From contig NC_092320.1 in assembly GCF_036785885.1 (NCBI RefSeq), positions 17,299,557 through 17,363,556 on the forward strand: DNA of 64,000 bases, written 5' to 3'. Source of the DNA: Coffea arabica. Taxonomy: Eukaryota; Streptophyta; Magnoliopsida; Gentianales; Rubiaceae. Each line of letters starts with the position of its first letter. Within the stretch, counting starts at the first letter, position 1. The notes below the pieces were generated by a model. That model was not told the origin of the DNA. It saw only the letters and a list, made by a program, of their open reading frames with translations, and searched no databases. This document shows, in pieces, positions 36,938-48,285 of the stretch. Both the position numbers and the translations under genes were made by a program.

Positions 36938-39884
36938 GGCACTAATATTTCTGGATTCGGTCAAGTGACCAAAGTGTCCCTTCCTCTACAACTGACTCAT
37001 CTAAGTATATTCATGAGTTTTTTTTCCTCTAAAACAAACTCAAAAAAAGGTGTCCAAATGAAAAATGAATAATGAATTAAATCGACTTGCGTCTATTAGT
37101 GGAATTGTGGAAAGCAAATTGGCAGCTCTACAATTGCCACCCTTTTCCACCGCCCCTGGCCAACCAATCGGCCCCCTGAAGTTTTTTTCATATATATTAC
37201 AGCAATTTGAGTCAATTTAACGTTGTCTCTTCCACACAAAAAAAAAAAAAAAAAACTGGTTAAAAGGAATACCAGATATTATAATGTAACAATAAAATAC
37301 TCCCTTCGTCCCACTTTGATAGTCCTGTTTCTTTTTTCACACAATTTAAGAAAAAATAGTTAATTTTGTTGGAAAAGTAAATTTAGATTGCTTTTTTTCT
37401 AAAATACCCTCACATTAAATATGGTACAATTTTATGAGAACTTGAATTAATGGTAAAAAAAAAATCAACTCTTATTAAATGGGGTAGGTTTATAGTAACA
37501 ACTACTTACATTGAATAAGGGTATTTTAGAAAAATTAAAATATAACTACATTCTTCAATTGAAAAGTGGACTACAATTTGGAACAGATGAAAAAGGAATA
37601 TAGGACTATCAAAGTGGGACAGAGGGAGTAAGATAATAAGAGTTGATGAAACTTTGTAGTATGGAGAACTAAAAATACTTTTCTCTTTTTTGGGAGAAAA
37701 AAAAATAAGGAAGTTTATTAGACAATGTCAGCCAATTAAACAAATCAAAACCATTTCAGAGGGAAAATCCAGCAACCAGATTATAGGTGGAAAAATTCAC
37801 AATCAGAAGAACAAGGAAGAAGCATCGAATATTCTGATTACTTTTGACTGAGCTCTCTGGGATATACCACAAATTTGAGGTACATATGTCCATTGGTCAA
37901 ATGGATCTTGTAACCCCAAATTACTACAATAGTTTGAAGGTGATATAAAAGATAGAAGGAGGTTTGCAAGAATAATGCCATAGTAACAAGGAATCTCTCT
38001 ATTTTCTACCCTTTCTTTCTTGCATCCAGAAAAGAGCTTTGCTTATTCACGCCTTAAGATGCCTGGCTTGATCCAGTACAAATGTGGTCCTATTATATAT
38101 GTGTGTTTCGCAGACAATTTAAAAGCTAACTTAACCACTGGAGCAGCAATAAGTGGGAAAAAGAAGAACCAAACTTTTTCAGCCAACAAAGCACACCAAC
38201 ATTTACAGTTAAGGAATTTGTACGACTTTGCATGCCTTGTTGCGCCCATATGTACATTTGAAGATTGAAGAAGAAGCATATGACGTAACGAGAATATACT
38301 ACTACGAGGATATTGAGGAGACGAAGGAAGAATTTGAACAGTATAACTTTTCTTTTGTGTTTAGAGTAGGGAATGTGTGTAGTTGTATACTAGTTCAACA
38401 TGCAATCAAGTTAGCACATGACATAGAATAGCACAATGAACTTCCAGTGTAGCTAATGGATATAACATGAAAAGATACGAGGGCAGTCGTCCCTTTTTGT
38501 AGCTAATTTTTGTATTATCAAGTGTTAATATATAAAAATACCGTCTCCGTTTGTTGAAAAAAAAAAATTGTGCTAGCTTTCTTTTATTCGAGAAAGATAT
38601 GGATTTAACAGGTCTACCATCCCTTCTCCCCCTCCTAATCTTGTTTCCTAGTTCTTCCCACTAGGCTGCAATAATGGATTGGTCAAGTCCATGTCTAGGT
38701 TATATAACTCAAGCTCAACCAAAATGACCTAAGTTTGGGTTGACCAAAACTCGAACTTAACTCAAGCTCCATAGAGTATCTAATCACAATTTCGAGCTTG
38801 ACTGGATTGGTATATTGATTACACAACTCGAACGGAGCATTACATCAAAACCAAGCTCATATTTCTGCCTTCTTATTAATCGAAATGATCGTTGATAATA
38901 CTTAGCAAACTTTACGTATTATATAGAGCCATATTAAGCTCAACGAGTTGAATATTTACCAAATCAAGAATGTTTCAACTAGCTATTTGAGCGGCTCCTA
39001 AGCAGCTAGAATCATATGCAACCTCGGTTCTTGAATGTCGTTTGGCCTTCTTTCCTATCTTTTTTAGTTACCATCTTTATGCTATTGCGATTGTTTTACA
39101 ATTCAAATATCCCAGGAAAATAAGAAAGGGACATGCACAAAAAAGAGAAGATATCAACCCTTGCATTTCAGAATTGTATTTATTTAATTCCAAATTATCT
39201 CTTTGTCGGAAGAGGGGCAGGAACGATTCATGGCCAAGATTTGGTCAAAAAAATTGTACGGTCCAAATTTCATCTTGTATCTCAATTTTAATAACATGTG
39301 TAGGACTCCCAAAATTTTATTCTAAAGTTACACGTTGTCGAAAGTATTACACCGTATGCAAACAAAATTATGTCGTGTGCAAAAATGCACGTAACAGTTC
39401 CTGCCCCCTGTCCCTCTTTGTCACTGCAAAGGTAATCCCCAATTAAAATGTATCTGTCACTACAGAGAATTAGCCAAAGTGACGGAGCTAATGATGCCTT
39501 AGTCAGTAGTCAAGTTCAAACTATTGAAAAAGTAAACAATTTTTTTTTTAAGTAACAGATATATTTTTATATAATCAATTTTACTCTCATCGCACAAGTG
39601 TCTTAGCACTTACATAATAAAACTATAAACAAATAATTGAACAGCAAATGGGGCTCTATTCGAACTGGTATAGACTTCCATTGATGAAATCAGTAATTTT
39701 CATAGAGATTGACCTCTAAAGTATACGTCTTTCTAGTTGATGGATTCCACTGGTTCAAATAATGTGTCCTATCTAATCTCTTATTAGACAAACCAGCTGC
39801 ACAAAAAGCTATTTTCCTCAACCATTTGTGTTGCCTTCACATGTATCTTAAATTCTCAACCATTTCTTCTTTTTTTTGCATTTA
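36938..39884. other. Spacer without a recognised gene
   Basis: Apart from the Stowaway-type MITE at 37300-37628, this is AT-rich sequence. The two overlapping open frames at 38020-38431 are not similar to anything I know and have no splice partners in view. Confidence 0.5.
37300..37628. mobile_element. Stowaway/mariner-type MITE, copy 2
   Basis: Ends CTCCCTTCGTCCCACTTTGA and GTGGGACAGAGGGAG, with TA on both sides (37298-37299 and 37629-37630); 329 bp. Its right part, read on the minus strand, matches the left part of the element at 10291-10641 over more than 50 bases, so the two are inverted relative to each other. Confidence 0.88.
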
Positions 39885-40691
39885 GGGTTCGTTTGTTTTG
39901 GGTGAAAATATTTTCCTAATTTCCCGTGTTTGGTTGCACAAAAGTTACTGAAAACATTTTTCTATGTAAAATATTTTCACTCATCTTATGGAAAACAACT
40001 TTCCTTCCAAACTTACTGAAGTTGTTTTCCGAAATGCATGCATCTCGCCTGTAGTATGTTCCAAACTTACTGAAAATATTTTGTAGTATGTTCTTTTTTT
40101 TTTTTTTAGTGTAAACAGGAGGATTCGAACCCAAAACCTCTTCCTTACACTCCCTCCCCCGTACCACCCAACCCAACCCAGCCCAACCCTCCCCCTAGTA
40201 TATCCAAAAAAAAAAAAAAAAACTTCATCCTGCTCATCCTATGCTAGTAATTAATTATGTATAATAGGGACATTCTTTTCTAGAGAAACTTTCAGCAGTG
40301 AGAGTGCAAGACATATGTCACAATAAGCATTGCATGTGATTGATATTTGACACTAAATGGCCAGCAATTTGTTTATTGCTTAAAGAGATATTTTTTATTT
40401 ATATATACATTTCTCCAAGATTTTTTAAAGTTAAACAATGAGATAAATTTTCTTATTTTACATGGGAAGAAGTATGTAGTTATAATGTGTAGAAAGTAAA
40501 GATAGAGATAAAAGTGAAAATATTTCAAAAGTTAAACAAACACCAGAAAAATGAAAATGAAGTAAGAAAATATTTTCAATAAACTAACCAAACACCTGAA
40601 AATGATGAAAGGGAAATGATTTTCATGAAAAATTACTTCCACGAAAAATATTTTTCCAAGGAAAACATTTTACTTCCAACCAAACAGACCC
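39885..40691. mobile_element. hAT-like MITE carrying a nested SINE
   Basis: Ends GGGTTCGTTTGTTTTGGGTG and CCAACCAAACAGACCC form terminal inverted repeats, continued by the pairing of GAAAATATTTTC-type motifs. There is no transposase. A SINE interrupts it at 40094-40195. A clean 8-bp target duplication was not found. Confidence 0.6.
40094..40195 (-). mobile_element. Short tRNA-derived SINE, copy 1
   Basis: On the minus strand a G-rich 5' part is followed by GTGTAAGGAAGAGG, a perfect polymerase III B box GGTTCGAATCC, then TCCTGTTTACACT and poly(A). Flanks TAGTATGTTC (40084-40093) and TAGTATATCC (40196-40205) form a diverged target duplication. The whole unit is only about 100 bp. Confidence 0.75.
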
Positions 40692-42225
40692 TTAAAGAAT
40701 GCCCTCTTCTTCTCTTTACACTTCTGACTTCTTTTCCTTTATTTGCATAAACTTTAACTAGTTTGAAAATGAGCATGGCATTGCTCCCTTTTCTACCCAA
40801 ATGAGTTCAATTGTTTTCTGAGTACCTGTAATGTGCTTTCTTGATTCGAATTGAAGTACTTGGTTGACCTAAACAGTGTATTATTGGTAGCTCATTGATT
40901 TTGATATTCACAATTCTACAATTATTTGGTGAATGTAATTTTATCTAAAGAAAACTTTACAAATGGGCCCTCACATTTTCATATGACCTGTTTTTAGCCC
41001 CCCCAACATATACGAAACGTAGTAATTTGGTCCACAACTCCATTTTTTTTTTTTTTTTTTGGCATGAAAATGCTACTCACAAGCATGATTTTGTGCGTGT
41101 GACGTGCAATTGGAAGAAATGTCATTTTACTTCCAAGTTTTCAATTTGAATGGGCTAAGCATGTAGAGTAAAATTTTGAATCGGCATAAAATGAAACTGT
41201 GTAGTATGTATACTCTATTAGCCTTTTTCTTTTTTAATAAAACGTATGATCAAAGGTTGGAGCAAAAAAAAAAAAAAAAAAAAGAGTTTAACAAAAAATA
41301 CTATATAAATTCATACTTGAAAAATGCAAATATATCTAATAGTTGAGTAATTAAAATAATTACCATAATTTTAAGATATTGTGCTACATTAATTTAAATG
41401 CTCATTCTTATCCTAGCTTGTGCATAAGATTTTAAATTTGTTACTGCATTACCATTTTATTGCCTTTTTAAATGTACAAAATCATTAAATAACTTTGCTG
41501 CTTTTGTTTAAACTTGGATGACATGTCATTGTCAATATACAAATTCTAAAATTACCTCAAATTGAAGTATATTATAAAGCATAAAATGGAAAAATTTCTT
41601 TTTATTTATTTTATAATTAACTGAAAAGTATGAGTATTTTTATAATATTCATCAATTGTAGGTAATTCGTGAATATTTAAATTGCATATAAATGTGTGAT
41701 AGATGGGTGGAATATGAGCTTTTGCTAATTATTAGCTTAATACTTGTAATAGTCTAAAGAGTAAAGAGGCACCTCTCTAGAAAATAGAGTCGCCAAAAAT
41801 AATTTTTACATTCCACCAATGTAAAGTAGAGCACATAAAATAATTTGCAAAATACATCATGGATTAAAGTAGAATAACTTGCAAATGCGAGGGACTATCG
41901 TAAGCAATTCTCGCCTCTCTGTTTAACCATGAAAATTGTAGACTACTTTGTATGTAATAGCCTGCTGCCTGCATGATAAAGTGGCACAATGGGCTAGACG
42001 TCTGTAAAATTTTCCAACATTATGTACTACAGAAACAATCAATCAAGGAAGAGAGCTGCTTAATAACTTTTAAATCTAAATCATTAATCAAAATGTTTAA
42101 ACCACAAAATTTAGAACCAATTGTTTTAAAAAAAAATTTATGGTTCCATTAGGGAACCATGCTCCTCAATGTTTTTCAATGATAGTAGTGATTTATATTT
42201 CTAAACGTTTGAAATTTTTATAAGG

Positions 42226-42372
42226 GTCCAACCCATTTGGATTGCATTTTTTATCATTTTTCATGGAAAAATTACTGTAGCTATTTGATGTATGTGAGGG
42301 AAAAAAGTAATAGGGAAATGTGATCATGGAAAATAACTCAATTTTCTAGCAGAAAATGGCAATCCAAACATC
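42226..42372. mobile_element. Short MITE
   Basis: Ends CCCATTTGGATTGCATTTT and AAAATGGCAATCCAAACATC are inverted repeats around about 110 bp of non-coding sequence, as in small hAT-like MITEs. Confidence 0.55.
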
Positions 42373-42581
42373 TGAAGGTATGATGTCCAAAAGGAATTGT
42401 GAAATCTGATTTATAATAGTACTAATAAGCTTTGGAATTGGATGCAATCTCCCCTTTCCTCTAAGCATTCTCCTTGTCTAATTGCAAGAAAATGAAAATA
42501 CATAAGCATGCAACCATACATAAGGGTTCGTGTTAAAGCTACGAGCATGGCTTTTATTTATACGACTTTTAAATGGTATAC

Positions 42582-42679
42582 CTTTTTTTTAGTATAAGTG
42601 AGAGAATTTAAACTCTAGATCTCTTACTTACTCTTTTTCTTCTGAATCATCCAAATCCATCCTCCTCCGTCCCTTTTAG
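42582..42679 (-). mobile_element. Short tRNA-derived SINE, copy 3 (diverged)
   Basis: Same plan as 40094-40195: on the minus strand GAGTAAGTAAGAGATC, a decayed B box (AGTTTAAATTC), CTCACTTATACT and poly(A). A perfect 9-bp target duplication ATGGTATAC flanks it (42573-42581 and 42680-42688). Confidence 0.75.
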
Positions 42680-43319
42680 ATGGTATACTAAATTCGCTTT
42701 TCTTAAGTTAAGATGCAGCTCAAATTTAAGAGGAGTGATCTTGTCATTTTAACAAAAATTGTTGTCACAAAAAGAAAAAAGAACACATTTAACCTATGAC
42801 CATATCATTTGACATTCAAGATGCAATTCAGACAGGAGAGGGGAGTAATTTTGTCATTTTTTTTAACAAAAGAGTTGGTGTGAAAATAACATTTGAGTTG
42901 TTGTCATGATAACTACACAGACAAAATTTATATCCATTACATTTGGATGGTGGCAATATTAAGTGTGTTTGGATAGTCATATTATCCAAAATATAATTAT
43001 TTTTCTCGTATTTTTCAATCAATGTTTTATTTTTAACCACATTTTTATCTCACATATCATAAAATTTGTTAGAGTAATTATTTCAAATAATCTCTTATCC
43101 AAATATTATTAGAGTAATTAATCATTTGCCACAGATGATTGCACACACACAAGTTCCTACAGCTATACAATTTGCTTATTGCTATGACATTTATATATTT
43201 AGGTAAACAAAAAATAAAGGGCGAACGAAAAAAAAAAAAGCCAACCTGGAAATTTGCCCGAAAATTCATCAATGTTTTCATTACATTACCATTTAACCGT
43301 TAATAATCATCATAATCCC

Positions 43320-43478
43320 CCCCCCCTCTCTCTCTCTCTCTCCAACTCATCACGCCACTCAAAGCAGATAGCTTTTCCTCTTTATCTCTCACACAGTCAC
43401 ACACTGCCAGCCACAACTGCCTTCTTCCTTTGCTCGATCCTTTCTTCTTCCTTCCATCACCATCACCTTTTTCTCTCT

Positions 43479-43513
<35 letters not shown>

Positions 43514-43533
43514 TTCCTTTCTCTCTTTCTCTC
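43320..43533. repeat. Pyrimidine-rich tract with 34-base C run
   Basis: (CT)n near 43325-43342, then mixed pyrimidines, an uninterrupted run of 34 C at 43480-43513, and more (CT)n to 43533. It lies a few hundred bases upstream of the villin leader exon and probably belongs to its promoter or early transcript. Confidence 0.85.
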
Positions 43534-43799
43534 TCTAAAAGGTACAAATACACTTCCGTATACACCTGTATTATCATGATGTATTTATAGGATTCTTCTT
43601 CTTTTTCAAATTTGTGAATATACTCTCTGCAAAAGAATTATCAAATTTTCTGGCAACAAATCTCAGAAAAGCTAGAGAGAGAATTCACCAAAAAAGGGAT
43701 CAATTATTTCCTCTCCTTTCTCTCCCTTGCTTTTATTTTTACGTATCATTCAAACAATATTTGTCTACTTTTGTTTATTTAAACGTAAATAAATATATA

Positions 43800-43994
43800 T
43801 AATTTGCCAGCTTTGCAAGCTCTCTTCTTTTCGTTCCATGCCCCTTTTTCTTTCGTTCTATCCTTCCCTTCTTTGTTTCTCTTTCTAAACCCACCTCACA
43901 ACTGTGTCCCTCCACAATTTCTTCAATTATATTAGCTTTCCTAGAAAGAATTGCCAGTTGATTGATTGATTGATTGATTGCAGTTTTTCCTCAG
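43800..43994 (+). promoter_or_regulatory. Villin 5' UTR leader exon (start approximate)
   Basis: A strong donor TCAG|GTGAGT at 43994/43995 follows pyrimidine-rich sequence and a (GATT)n run at 43958-43979. The matching acceptor TTTGTGTAG ends at 45914, and the second leader part 45915-46011 runs into the start codon. A leader intron is common in plant villin genes. The 5' end of the exon cannot be seen. Confidence 0.55.
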
Positions 43995-46011
43995 GTGAGT
44001 CTCTCAATGCTTGGCCTCTCAATTGTGGCTTTGGTGCTTCTGTTAAGATCTATTGCTTTTCAGGAAATTTGGGAATTGGGTTTCTTTTCTTGAATTTTTG
44101 TATTGATCTGAGGTTGAAATGTTTAATTAGCATTGGTCTGGCGTAATTAGTGTTGTTATTGTGTTGTAATGTGTTTGCTTTGTAAATGATCTTCTTTGTG
44201 TGTCTGTGTTTCTGATGATTTTGATTTGATTTAAATGGTTTGCATGCTGAAATTTAATCGTTTTAATTTGTTACGAGTCTTGTTTGATCTGTGGATTTTG
44301 TAATGGGGATATGAAAAAAGATAGGGTCTTCGTATACTGAGCTCAAGCTTTATCCTTTTTTCTGATCAAATTCGTGGGTATCTGAAGGTGGGTTCTCGAG
44401 GTTTATCAATTTCTTGGAGGTTTTTATTCTAATCTGTTGAAGTTGGGTGCCTTGATCAGTTTTCCATGATACTCTCGTTAGGAAATGATTCCGACCTTAG
44501 TTGATTGGTTAATTGAAGTGGTGGAAGTCAATAAGGAAAATAGGAGGAGAAGGTGATTCGTGGGAGTAGTTCTTGTTAAAGCTGAAAGATATTTGTAACG
44601 GGAAGTTTCTGTAGTGGTTGGCTGATGACTGTTTCTTTAGCTCAGCTGTGAGGAGGTTGAGTTCAAGACAGAAAAGGGCCAAATGCTGTTCAGATGGATG
44701 CTTGGATGATGTGTTTATTTGGATGTTGCCGGTGGCTAGAATGGTTCAACTATACTGAAGAAATGTGTATATTGAAAGAGATTAGCTGAAGTTAAGCTCG
44801 ATCCAACTTGCATTCTACCGCACAAAAATGTTGCTCTGGATCATCAAAGCTACAAAGAGTGGGTAAGGAAGAGAGATGCAGCTTCTGTAAATTATGTCAG
44901 GGACTCTGGAGAACTTAGCTGGAAAGTGAGATATGTTCCCATGCTGTGACTTCGATATTACCAGCACTTGCACTTTAAGCCTTTAAATCTTGGTTCACTA
45001 CAATGAAAATCTCAAGCAATGATCAATTACATTATTGTTATCCTTCTAGGCCATTTTATCGAGCTAGCTTACACAACGTACTTTGCCAGACCATTAGTCT
45101 TTTATTGGGAGTTGAGCATTTAAAAAGTGAATTGATTTTTGCTCTACTCATCAAAGAAAGAAGTGTAAAGCAGCTTTTTGCCACTTTTGTAGTTTTAGGG
45201 ATTGTTGCCCTGCATGCATCAGATGATTTTATTTGATGCTGAAACTATATCAGCATTTCCTTTTGAATTTAATGTATCACATCTTGCAAAAAAGAATGCA
45301 CAATATTAAGCCCAATAAGGGGACCTATTGGTGACCATTTCAGCTGCATGTCTTCTGAATTTGCTGCCTGGCTCTTCATTGACTATGAGTGGATTAATGA
45401 GATGCCACTCACTCGTGTGTCCAGTTTGAATCTGCTGGTATTAAATGAAGGACATAAAACGAGGGGGTTTCATTTTAGAAGTATATGATATGGGCAGGAG
45501 CATAACAGGTTGCAGGTACTTTCTTAGGTCATTTGAAGGTAGCAAGTTACACTGCAGATTTGTTAGCCTGTTGTTATACAAAATGGCTCAGTGATCTAGA
45601 ATTTTATACTTGCAAAGAATGATTTGCTTGTTGAAGTTACTGACAAAAACATCTAGCTTCTTGTTGAAGATTAGAACATCTGTGACATCTAAGTTCCAGT
45701 TTGTTTTCTTTTCCCATATTTGGAATGGGTTTAGTTTCTTAAGTTACCAAATTTACAACATTCTCGTGTTCTTTACAATGGATGCTATCTGTCCAAAGTA
45801 GTCTTTGATGTAGTTTGCATCATTCACTAAAATCATGGTATAGGACTCAACTTGTGACTTGATATTGTTTTCTGTTCTTGCTAAGCCTGTCTGCTGCTGT
45901 TTGTTTTTGTGTAGTCACTGTTCAGAGAGTGAAGGCTACTGGACCTTTAAGCTTTAAAAGTCTTGTTCACTATTTTCTTGGAAGAGTTGGCTGCAAGAAG
46001 CATTTGACAAG

Positions 46012-48242
46012 ATGTCGAGCTCTGTGAAAGCTTTAGAACCTGCATTTCAGGGAGCTGGTCAGAGAATGTATCCTCATTGAAAGACTACAGTGGATGATTA
46101 TACTGATCTTTCAATATTTGTTATTCCATTTATTTCATGAAATATGGAACGAGTCACATGTTGCAATGAGATGGGTTTGTTTGGATTGAGTGCTATTCCA
46201 CAAAGTTTTTCTTAATATTCTCTCCGAACATTTTCCTACCACCTTTTTATCCCACATACATCACATTGCGAAAATTGCTACTATACTAACATGAAAAACC
46301 TTTCCAAATAATCTTCAATCCAAACACGCTCATGGATTTTGCATGTTTGTCTTTGCTGGTTCCTTTTGTGCTAAATTTCTTTTATGTTGACCATACCATA
46401 TTTTGGCTGAACTTAACTTTCACTATAGAGGGACAGAGATTTGGAGAATTGAGAACTTCCAACCAGTTCCTTTACCAAAATCTGATTATGGTAAATTCTA
46501 CTCGGGTGATTCATACATTGTCCTGCAGGTGCATATGGCTTCCGATATTTCTTCTTTTTTATCTTATTTTTGTGCCTCATTTTTACGAATTGAGTGTTTA
46601 TGACTGAAGGAAGAGCTAACTTTTTTTATCCTGTTTTAAGTATGGATCCAGTGAACTTATAAAAACTAATATTGATCTGTATTTTCCATTTACACTGTCA
46701 GACATCACCTGGCAAGGGAGGAGCATATTTATATGACATACATTTCTGGCTTGGAAAGGATACCAGCCAGGTATTGTCCGCCTCTTTTTAATTGTGTAAA
46801 AACCATTACTGAGGTGAAATTTAACTATCATTCTGAAACTTTGGTACAGGATGAGGCTGGAACAGCGGCTATCAAAACTGTTGAACTTGATGCAATTCTT
46901 GGTGGCCGTGCTGTACAGCACAGGGAACTCCAAGGTCATGAGTCTGACAAATTCTTGTCATACTTCAAACCATGTATTATACCGCTGGAAGGTGGTGTGG
47001 CATCTGGATTTAAGAAACCCGAGGAGGAAGAATTTGAAACACGGTTGTATGTGTGTAAAGGAAAACGTGTTGTAAGGTTAAAGCAGGTATAGAAGAATTT
47101 GGATAGTAGTGCTATTCTAATCGAGCTATTTTCAAAGAGGCCTAAGCTTGTTTTCCTTTTCCTAGGTCCCATTTTCTCGGTCCTCACTGAATCATGATGA
47201 TGTGTTTATCCTGGATACCAAAGATAAAATATTTCAGTTCAATGGTGCAAATTCCAACATACAGGAGAGGGCCAAAGCACTGGAAGTAATTCAGTTTTTG
47301 AAGGAAAAGTATCATGAGGGGACATGTGATGTTGCAATTGTTGGTAAGGATATTATTGGCTTCTCTAGTCTCAACATGTTCCTTCAGTTTTTTAACTAGT
47401 CCAAGTGTATATAAATGATTATTTAGTACAGCTTCATCTAATATGTTTTTGCTTATACTAATATTTATTCCTGTATTAGATGATGGAAAGTTGCAGACGG
47501 AGTCCGATTCTGGTGAATTCTGGGTCCTTTTTGGTGGGTTTGCACCAATTGGAAAAAAGGTTGCTAGTGAAGATGATATTATTCCAGAAAAGACTCCTGC
47601 AAAACTCTACAGGTAATAATCCCTTCGGTACTATCCTTTTGTTCCACCTTCATTTCTTGTTATTTATCTCTCTTAAATTGAAAAGCACTTATGAGTCATG
47701 ATTTAAACAGTTGTCCGCAGCTGGCACAAACTCCAGTAGAAACTAAATTTACAGCTCAAAAGAAGATCGTTTTGCTTTGGATGTGAAAATGCCATGTTTT
47801 TTGTTATTCACTTCATCATTTTTTTGGAGTTCTTTGCGTTATTTGTTACTTTTTCAATTGTTAGAAATGACCATAAATGCGAAGTGATTCTGAATGTGTT
47901 AGTCATTGTTCTTTGATTCTGTTGTCATTCTACCTCTGGCTTATTAACTTCATCCAGACTGTTACTTTACAAATGTTCTTGTCTTTTTCTATACAAAGCA
48001 TCCATTGTGCAGTATGTTCTCATCTGTGACTGGCAACATGTAAACTAGGAGTGCATGCTTTGGTCATATTAAATAAATGCTCAATTCAATAGAGTGAGAG
48101 TACTTTAGTGCACTAAACATATGATATTGCTTGGATAGCTGCAGCTCTCATTAATGTTGTCTGTATCTGCAGATATTTTGTCATTCATATGTTTCTGTGG
48201 AAATGTTTGGATGATCTTTTACTTTTGCAGTCATAATTTGAG

Positions 48243-48285
<43 letters not shown>

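Larger units (their letters stand above)
40692..43479. other. AT-rich spacer upstream of villin
   Basis: Contains a T run (41044-41062), an A run near 41265-41284, a hAT-like MITE (42226-42372), a SINE copy (42582-42679) and single ends of similar MITEs (GTGTGTTTGGATAG near 42964). No gene seen. Pyrimidine-rich (CT)n sequence begins near 43320. Confidence 0.55.

Noticed and set aside
38020..38431. Two overlapping open frames of 82 and 67 codons
   Set aside because: No recognisable domain, and a longer antisense frame covers the same bases; coding not supported.
40094..40195. tRNA gene on the minus strand because of a perfect B box
   Set aside because: No acceptor stem, anticodon arm or A box; poly(A) tail and target duplication show a SINE.
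43254..43577. Open frames with poly-Pro or poly-Gly on either strand
   Set aside because: Direct translations of the C run and (CT)n tract, not genes.
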